The translations under genes were made by a program, and so were the position numbers. From Datnioides undecimradiatus (Eukaryota > Chordata > Actinopteri > Lobotiformes > Datnioididae), in assembly GCA_008933995.1 (NCBI GenBank), contig WARS01000047.1:1364001-1428000 (forward strand): a stretch of DNA of 64,000 nt. The letters are read 5' to 3'. Shown here one piece after another: positions 57,787-64,000 of this stretch; positions within the stretch are counted from its first letter, which is position 1, and every line of letters begins with the position of its first letter. The notes under the pieces are model-generated. The model did not search any database and had not been told where the DNA came from. It saw only the letters and a list, made by a program, of their open reading frames with translations.

Positions 57787-60700
57787 CTGAGGTGCAACGA
57801 AGTAACCGCTCACAAGCCTCATCAGCCAGAACGCTGACTGCACCACGGAGTGATGAAATAAATCATCACTCAGTATCATCTGAGCCCTTTACTCTTTCCT
57901 TCACCACTACAGACTAATAATGAATCAGTCCCATTTCAAATCCCTGCATGTTTGTGCTGGTGAAATTATTATAGAGGGCTGAAATGAATTAGAAATGCAT
58001 AGCCTCTCTCCTAGCAAAGTAATGGGAATGTACATAATTGTTTGCACTTTTTATATTATACGGTGTGACTAGGATGTCAATTTATGAATCAATATTTCTT
58101 TGCAAAAGATACGGCGCTGCACCAGAGTTCTCCTGTCAGTGTAGCCCGCTTAGTAATGCATTATATGTATAGATAAACCACTCATTAACCTTTATGGTTG
58201 GTACAATGCTTTCATTTCACTGTCAGCAGCAACATGTGCATATTAAAATAGACAACTGTACAAATCACTATGTGTTTTTAAAACAGAATGTGGTACAAGT
58301 ATTATGAAGCAAAAATAAGTGGTGCGCAAATGTTTCATGTGACATTTAGAAATAGTTGACCGTTGGCTAAGGCCTGCCCTCCATAGTTACTGTTGCTACA
58401 CCTGTCAAGCCTTTCATTTTGCACAGCACATAATACAGTTCACAGTGCATAACATTAGCTCTGCAAGCTGGTTAAAAACTTCATCTAAGACTGTTTTTTT
58501 TTATGTTTTGAACTGACTTTTAAAACAAGATCCCTTTAAAGGACTTAATAAGGTCTTAATATAGGTCCTTGATGATCATGTTGCGCTAAAAGACTGAGGC
58601 CACTGCTGCACGTCCAAGGCTGAAACGTTCATCCTGATCAGCGGATGACTCATGTGGAAGACATGGAAATAAAGCAACATTGACAATACAATTCTAGTAT
58701 TGCAGTTTAATTAGCCCTATTATTCTACAATAAGTAAGATAAAAATGTAAGAGCCAAACACTTTTTCATTCTGACATGATTTAAGTGCTTTACACAATAA
58801 AAAACATGAAGATAATACAAGAAAATTGGCTTCAGCGATGCTGACTAACTGATGTGTGAGGCGCAGGTAAAGCTTGGATACTGTCTTTTGTTATGAGTGC
58901 AGCTGGGTTTGTAACCTCACACATTAATGTCATTAAGTTAAGATATTGTAATATTTGGTCTTGGTGGTAAACTTAGCTAGACATGCTAGACAATTTTACG
59001 TCTTAGAGCACACTATTTATTCTCTGCTCTTTTGCTCTTGCTTTTCAGGTTTTTTTGCAAAGGATAAAAAGACAAAACTCTCCAATTTATTTACTACGTC
59101 CCAGTTGTTGCGCTTACTGCAGGCCCGCTCACACCACTTTAACATTTGGTCCAATGCTTGACAGTCCTGTAGCGCCTAGTGGCAGAGATTTAGAAAACGG
59201 TCAATAGGAATGTTTAATGTCCACAGCGGCTTGTAAGAAGCTTTTTGGTTTTACCACGCTTATTGCAAAAAGTAAATTGTAAATGTGAAACTGCAGGAAA
59301 TACTTGGTGCTAGAGGCCACACAGGCTCCAAACATTTCGGGTCAGGTATTGGCAGGCCCAGTGCCTTATCTACTTGAATATTGGATAATTTGACGTCATC
59401 ATCTTTATTTACCACTTGATTGAAATACAAGTCAAATTCAGCATATCAGAGTTTTCTGAAGTGATTGTGAAATTGTTCAAAATGGATGAGAGAAATGATT
59501 AATAGAACAGCGTCAGTGTCATATCACATTAGGTACAGTGTATTAAGGAATCCGGGATGCACATATAGTATTTTGTACTTTTGGATGTGGTTTTTAGTTT
59601 CTGTTATTTCCTTGAACTGTTACCGACACTTCACTCTTTTATGTTTTCTGCTTCTTTGCTGCATTCAGCCTACATACGCAGACACTTATGTTGGATGCAA
59701 ATCAAAGTCTTTTCAGCAGGAATTGAAAAGAAGCTCAGCGTTATCAACAGTGTCCAGCCCAGGCAGCTGCCTTGCACTGTGTCATCATATCCTCCGATAC
59801 TTCTTAATGTTGTATCATGTAAAAACAAACATGTTATCTCTATAGAAGCTTTTTGCTAACTGGGCAAAAAAAATCGATGCTTTTATAAAATGCTATTAGG
59901 TTGAGAGTGCCTACATCTATAGATCTATAGATTGTCCAATGAATAGAGCTGTTGACACAGTTTTTGTTGGCTAACGTACATTCATGCATCCTAACAGAGG
60001 AACCAAGTTACAGATGGAGTGTTGCTGCATTTTAAACAGTTTCAAGTGATTATTGTTTGATAATGCAGTTATAATTTACTTTATCCCACATTAAAAGTAA
60101 ATTATACCTGCCTTGTCTGAATATATTCTGTTTTTTTTTAACATTGATGTGTTTTGAATGAATTTCTCTTTAAGGTTTACAGGCAGATGCTGGGAACAAG
60201 CGATTTAATGTTCATATGCTGCCTTGTTCAGTTTGATATCTCACAATTATCCATTCTGACACTGTCCTCGGGATGGCATTTATTGTACAGTGCCCCCAGC
60301 CCGCTTGGTTTCTGTTGCTATGCCGTGTCGAGCTTTTAATTTTAGTGTGGCACATATGGAATTTACAGGGATAATAGTGGTATGTTTGCTAATCAGAATT
60401 CAGTTCAATTTTTCTGTCAACATGTCAGACAGGGGCAAAAGCAGGCTTTCATTTTCAGTCAGTGACCGTTGATTGTGTTGGCTGAGATGACAACTGACAC
60501 TAGAAGATTTGATTTGTAATAAGTTTGCCAACACAACAACTAAACTTTTCCACCGGACCCTGCCAAAGGGTATTTGGTATGCATTCGATGGCTCTCTGTA
60601 TCCTGCATTGTGATTCACAAACCTGAGTGGAAAAGTCAACACGTTATTGTTGTATCTATCATCCAGCAGTGGGTTTTATTTTAAAAGATATTTCCATGGT

Positions 60701-62455
60701 CCCACATGTCTTCTGCCTTCCCAGAAAGATAAAATGCATGTCAGAGACCCAACCAACATTTAAATCCAATATTTTCACAGACTAAGCCTACCCCTGGCGT
60801 GGCTGCTCTACAAGTTTAATGTACGTTTCAGCAGGGAGGAAAGGTGAAGAAGAGCAGCACAGTTGGTGGTAATATTGGATTTAAACATTTATTTTATCAT
60901 TCCTGGAAAAATTCAAACATCTCTTACACCAGTATCTATACAGCCTGCTGCGGGATAAATGACTCAAAGATAACGTTTCATTCTTTTTCTTTTCTTTTTT
61001 TTTTTTGCCCTAAGGAATCTATAGGGACTGATGCTGTATTTGACTGGATCATGTATGGAGTGCTGAGATCACAGATGGAGCTAAGCTACATAATATCATG
61101 CAAACTCCACATTATAATCATGCAAGACTGACTGAGGGCAGGCAGAAAGTCTGTATCCTCACCCATTTTGATCCATGTAGAGGATAGCGTGTTTCACCAT
61201 TATACAACAACATGGTTCAGGAATGAGAGACAGATGGGTTTGGGCCATGTATCTCTGGCAAATCTTCCCAAATCCAGTAAAGAACAGGACAAAACCACTA
61301 ACCCTCTTGCAGTCATACTGAATGTGCAGGAATATTTAATGTAACTTCTAACCCAAAAAATAATGCTATGGTGGTAGTGCACGGTGTAATAGACCTTTCA
61401 TACGCAGATATTTTGACTCGCTGTGGCAGGAAATCCACCGGTGGACACAGACACTTGTGGTTCCTCTGAGGACAAAATATCTGCTGTAAAAAAAAAGTTA
61501 TTTTTATTCCTTACACTTTTGTGTAAATAAAGAGAATTACTAGTTCTGCTCCAAAGCTTGACACACCTGTCATGACAAATTAAAGTGATTACACTGATGT
61601 GATTATCAGAGGAGGGCTGTGACAAAGGGTCAATCATATTTGCAGTCGACTGTATTGACTTTCCGTTTAGAAACCTAATGCCACACTGAGACACAGTTTG
61701 ACTGCAGGGATTACACAAGCCTCTGACTGAATGTTTCTCTACTTTTTCTGGTTTTAAAAATTCATATTTGTACATTTAATGAAAATGTTGGTTTTTAAGC
61801 ACAACATGTACAAGATTCTAGCTTGCTTACAGTTGCTATTTACAGCAGTCCCGGTAAATAGAAATGAATTAATTTTACAGTTATAGTAGCTAATAGAGAT
61901 ATATTTCGAAGCAATCAGTGAGCTAAATGCAGTCTCTAAACGTTAATCAAATAAACTGTTAATAGGAAAAACAACACTTAAATGTTTTGGTGAAAATGTT
62001 ACCTGTTTATTAATCAATGGTTTTATTCCATATGAATATGTATATATTGTGCTTTATACCAAGAAATAAAACTTGTGAAAAAAAAAAGAAATTATAAGTT
62101 TTTATATCACTGTTCTCAAATGCCAAGGGTTTTAAATACTTAAAATGAAATTAAAAACTTTAAACAGAAACAGATAGGATGTGCATTCAAACTTTTCTAC
62201 ACATAGTTTAGAAAGATAATGTGATTTAACACTGATCTGTGCAAAGTTTTCCATATCACTTAATAGCTTTTAATATATCACTCACAACATGCAGGTAAAT
62301 ACTCAAAATATAAAATAATTTGTGTGGGTTAAGGCTCGATCCCATTAGAGAATAACCATATCACATGGTGTCAGTTACAGATATAACAACATTGCCTCAG
62401 TTAAAGACGTTCAGTCAGACAACATCTGTCGTTTTCCAGTTTTTCCTTGAACAAA
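57787..62455. other. adamts7 3' UTR and intergenic space up to calml4
   Basis: 4.67 kb between the stop codons of two convergent genes. AATAAA occurs on the plus strand at 57857, 58668 and 58796, any of which could end adamts7 transcripts. Minus-strand AATAAA (TTTATT on plus) at 62006-62011 and 62022-62027, about 430 nt beyond the calml4 stop, could end that gene. A perfect 18-bp palindrome lies at 59915-59932 and a 13-bp hairpin at 60070-60106. No other gene is recognised. Confidence 0.5.
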
Positions 62456-62553
62456 TCAGTAATCAACAGGCGGCAGCGTCACCATCCGGGTGAACTCTTC
62501 ATAGTTGACTGTCCCGTTCGACTTGACGTTTGCCTCCTTGAAGAGGTCGTCCA
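62456..62553 (-). CDS. calml4: calmodulin-like protein 4, last coding exon
   Basis: On the minus strand, acceptor TTGATTAG is followed by 98 nt that complete a Val codon and read DDLFKEANVKSNGTVNYEEF, then TRMVTLPPVDY and TGA (62458-62456). This is the fourth EF-hand end of a calmodulin relative; the tail after the EF-hand (TLPxxDY) fits CALML4 and not calmodulin. The loop has Asn at position 1 and Lys at position 3 where calcium-binding loops have acidic residues, so it probably does not bind calcium. Mammalian CALML4 is a myosin light chain of the intermicrovillar adhesion complex in brush borders. Earlier exons are not visible and should lie right of the window. Confidence 0.85.
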
Positions 62554-63317
62554 CTAATCAAAGAATCAGAGAAAACAGCTTCATAAGTGAACTTGACAAA
62601 AAAAAGCTCGATATCTGAAAAAGTCATTCGTCTCCCACGATAATTCAGAGCTCTGACATGACGTGCAGTTTGGAGTAAGAGGGTCCCTGCTGGACTGTGG
62701 GAGTTTTTGACTGTCTGACAACAACTCCTTCATAGCGTAGAGCTGGCAGCCACCACAACCTCTGTGATGAGCCAGACTGAGTGTGTTTGTCAGAACTGGA
62801 GTTAGAAAAATAGGGATTTTTAAAAGCTCATTTCTAATGAAACAAACTCAATATCTATCTCTAACTTTTTTTTTCTAAAAACCACCAGGAAGACAATTCA
62901 TACCATGTGTAACCTATTGTGAGTCTTATTGCAGCTACTATATTAAGATGTTTAACACAGTGTTAACAAAACTGAGCACATTATACTACTGTATCGTCAT
63001 GAGTGTGCCACTACAGTTAAGTCACACCAAACATCAGATTTAAAAACGTCAGGTGCTGATTGGCTTATGTAGCATTGTTATGAACTTGTCTTCATGCTTT
63101 ACGTAAAATATGTATTTTAAAAAATTGTAAAATTGTATTTGATGCTAATTAGTATTGCAACTCCTCTACCTACATATCAGAGGGAAATATTGTTCTTCAC
63201 CGCACTGTATTACAAACAGTTATTGGTTACAGTTTATTAAGTAGTCTCTCAACCAGTTCAATCAGTAAAATGTTAATAGTCAAAAACCATAATTGAACAA
63301 CATTATACATCATAATA
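62554..63317 (-). other. calml4: calml4 intron, 3' part
   Basis: AT-rich sequence upstream of the last exon. I searched it for the preceding EF-hand exon and found none. Confidence 0.6.
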
Positions 63318-64000
63318 CACTGCTCAAAAAAATAAAGGGAACACTTAAACAACACAATGTAACTCCAAGTCAATCACACTTCTGTGAAATCAACCTGTCC
63401 AGTTAGGAAGCAACACTGATTGTGAATCAATTTCACTTGCTGTTGTGCAAATGGAACAGACAACAGGTGGAAATGAGAGGCAATTAGCAAGACAACCCCT
63501 ATAAAGGAGTGGTTCTGCAGGTGGTGGCCACAGATCATTTCTCTGTTCTCATCCTTTCTGGCTGATATTTTGGGTACTTTTGCATTTTGTCAGTCCTCTC
63601 ATCCCTAGACGTAACAGACGTGACAGAGTCTGGAGACGCCGTGGAGAACATTCTGCTGGATGCTACATCCTCCAGCATGACCAGTTTGGCGGTGGGTCAG
63701 TAATGGTGTGGGGAGGCATTTCTTTGGAGGGCCGCACAGCCCTCCATGTGCTAGCCAGAGGTACCCTGACTGCCATTAGGTACCGGGATGAGATCCTCAG
63801 ACCCATTGTGAGACCATATGCTGGTGCAGTGGGCCCTGGGTTCCTTCTGATGCATGACAATGCTAGACCTCATGTTGCTGAAATGTGTCAACAGTTCCTG
63901 CATGATGAAGGCATTGATGCTATGGACTGGCCTGCCTGTTCCCCAGACCTGAATCCAATCGAGCACATCTGGGGCATCATGTCTCGTTCCATCCACCAAC
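63318..64000 (+). mobile_element. internally deleted Tc1/mariner transposon, cut by window end
   Basis: Starts after TA (63316-63317) with CACTGCTCAAAAAAATAAAG, the terminal inverted repeat of a Tc1-like element widespread in fish. About 270 bp of 5' non-coding sequence, including CACAGATCATTTCTCTGTTC, then joins directly to the C-terminal half of the transposase. The sequence that should encode the helix-turn-helix region and first catalytic Asp is missing, so this copy cannot make an active enzyme. The right end is outside the window. Confidence 0.9.
63610..64000 (+). pseudogene. Tc1-like transposase, C-terminal half
   Basis: 130 open codons to the window edge: RNRRDRVWRRRGEHSAGCYI, GGGSVMVWGGISLEGR, RYRDEILRPIV, LLMHDNARPHVAEMC, ACSPDLNPIEHIWGIMSR. 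HDNARPH holds the second Asp and PDLNPIEHIW the final acidic residue of the DDE catalytic triad. The N-terminal DNA-binding part and first catalytic Asp have been deleted. The open frame suggests fairly recent loss. Confidence 0.9.

Noticed and set aside
61398-61775. A 125-codon minus-strand open frame between adamts7 and calml4.
   Set aside because: Low-complexity composition, no recognisable domain, AT-rich codon use and no clear promoter or splice context.
1-64000. CRISPR arrays, operons, prophage, tRNA or rRNA genes.
   Set aside because: The window is intron-exon vertebrate DNA; short tandem repeats are microsatellites, and I found no tRNA arm signature or rRNA sequence.

Overview
This window is vertebrate nuclear DNA, almost certainly from a ray-finned (teleost) fish. 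It has short exons with GT-AG splice sites spread through long AT-rich introns, CA and GT microsatellites, Tc1-type transposon remnants and other repeats typical of fish genomes. There are no prokaryotic features.

Almost the whole window (329 to 57786, plus strand) is one gene: the 3' part of adamts7, a secreted zinc metalloprotease of the ADAMTS family. I traced 19 coding exons that splice in one unbroken frame of 1,490 codons plus stop. In order they encode the end of the metalloprotease domain (HELGH-N-FGIQHD zinc site), disintegrin-like domain, TSR1, cysteine-rich domain, spacer, TSR2 to TSR4, a 1,737-nt exon with a Ser/Thr-rich mucin-like region, TSR5 to TSR8, and a C-terminal PLAC domain. 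The mucin-like insertion between TSR4 and TSR5, the motif [15 protein letters not shown] and the TSR and PLAC sequences point to ADAMTS7 rather than its paralogue ADAMTS12. The exons for signal peptide, propeptide and first part of the protease lie to the left of the window.

Between 22842 and 28842 a 3,000-base block appears twice, separated by one N. The first copy stops in the middle of an exon and the second runs through it intact, so this is best read as an unmerged contig overlap. The exons at 24310 and 25746 are therefore surplus copies of those at 27311 and 28747.

The introns hold repeats: a Tc1-type miniature element (19617-19846), a 5'-truncated LINE with a 15-bp target-site duplication (13130-13615), a second LINE fragment (16500-16760), a 29-bp inverted-repeat MITE-like element (22241-22417), several degenerate copies of repeats common in fish, and microsatellites. 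The last intron is 14 kb and carries an unexplained minus-strand exon-like segment (45578-45735).

Right of adamts7, on the opposite strand, lies the last coding exon of a calmodulin-like gene, probably calml4 (62456-62553), convergent with adamts7. The window ends inside an internally deleted Tc1-like transposon (from 63318).
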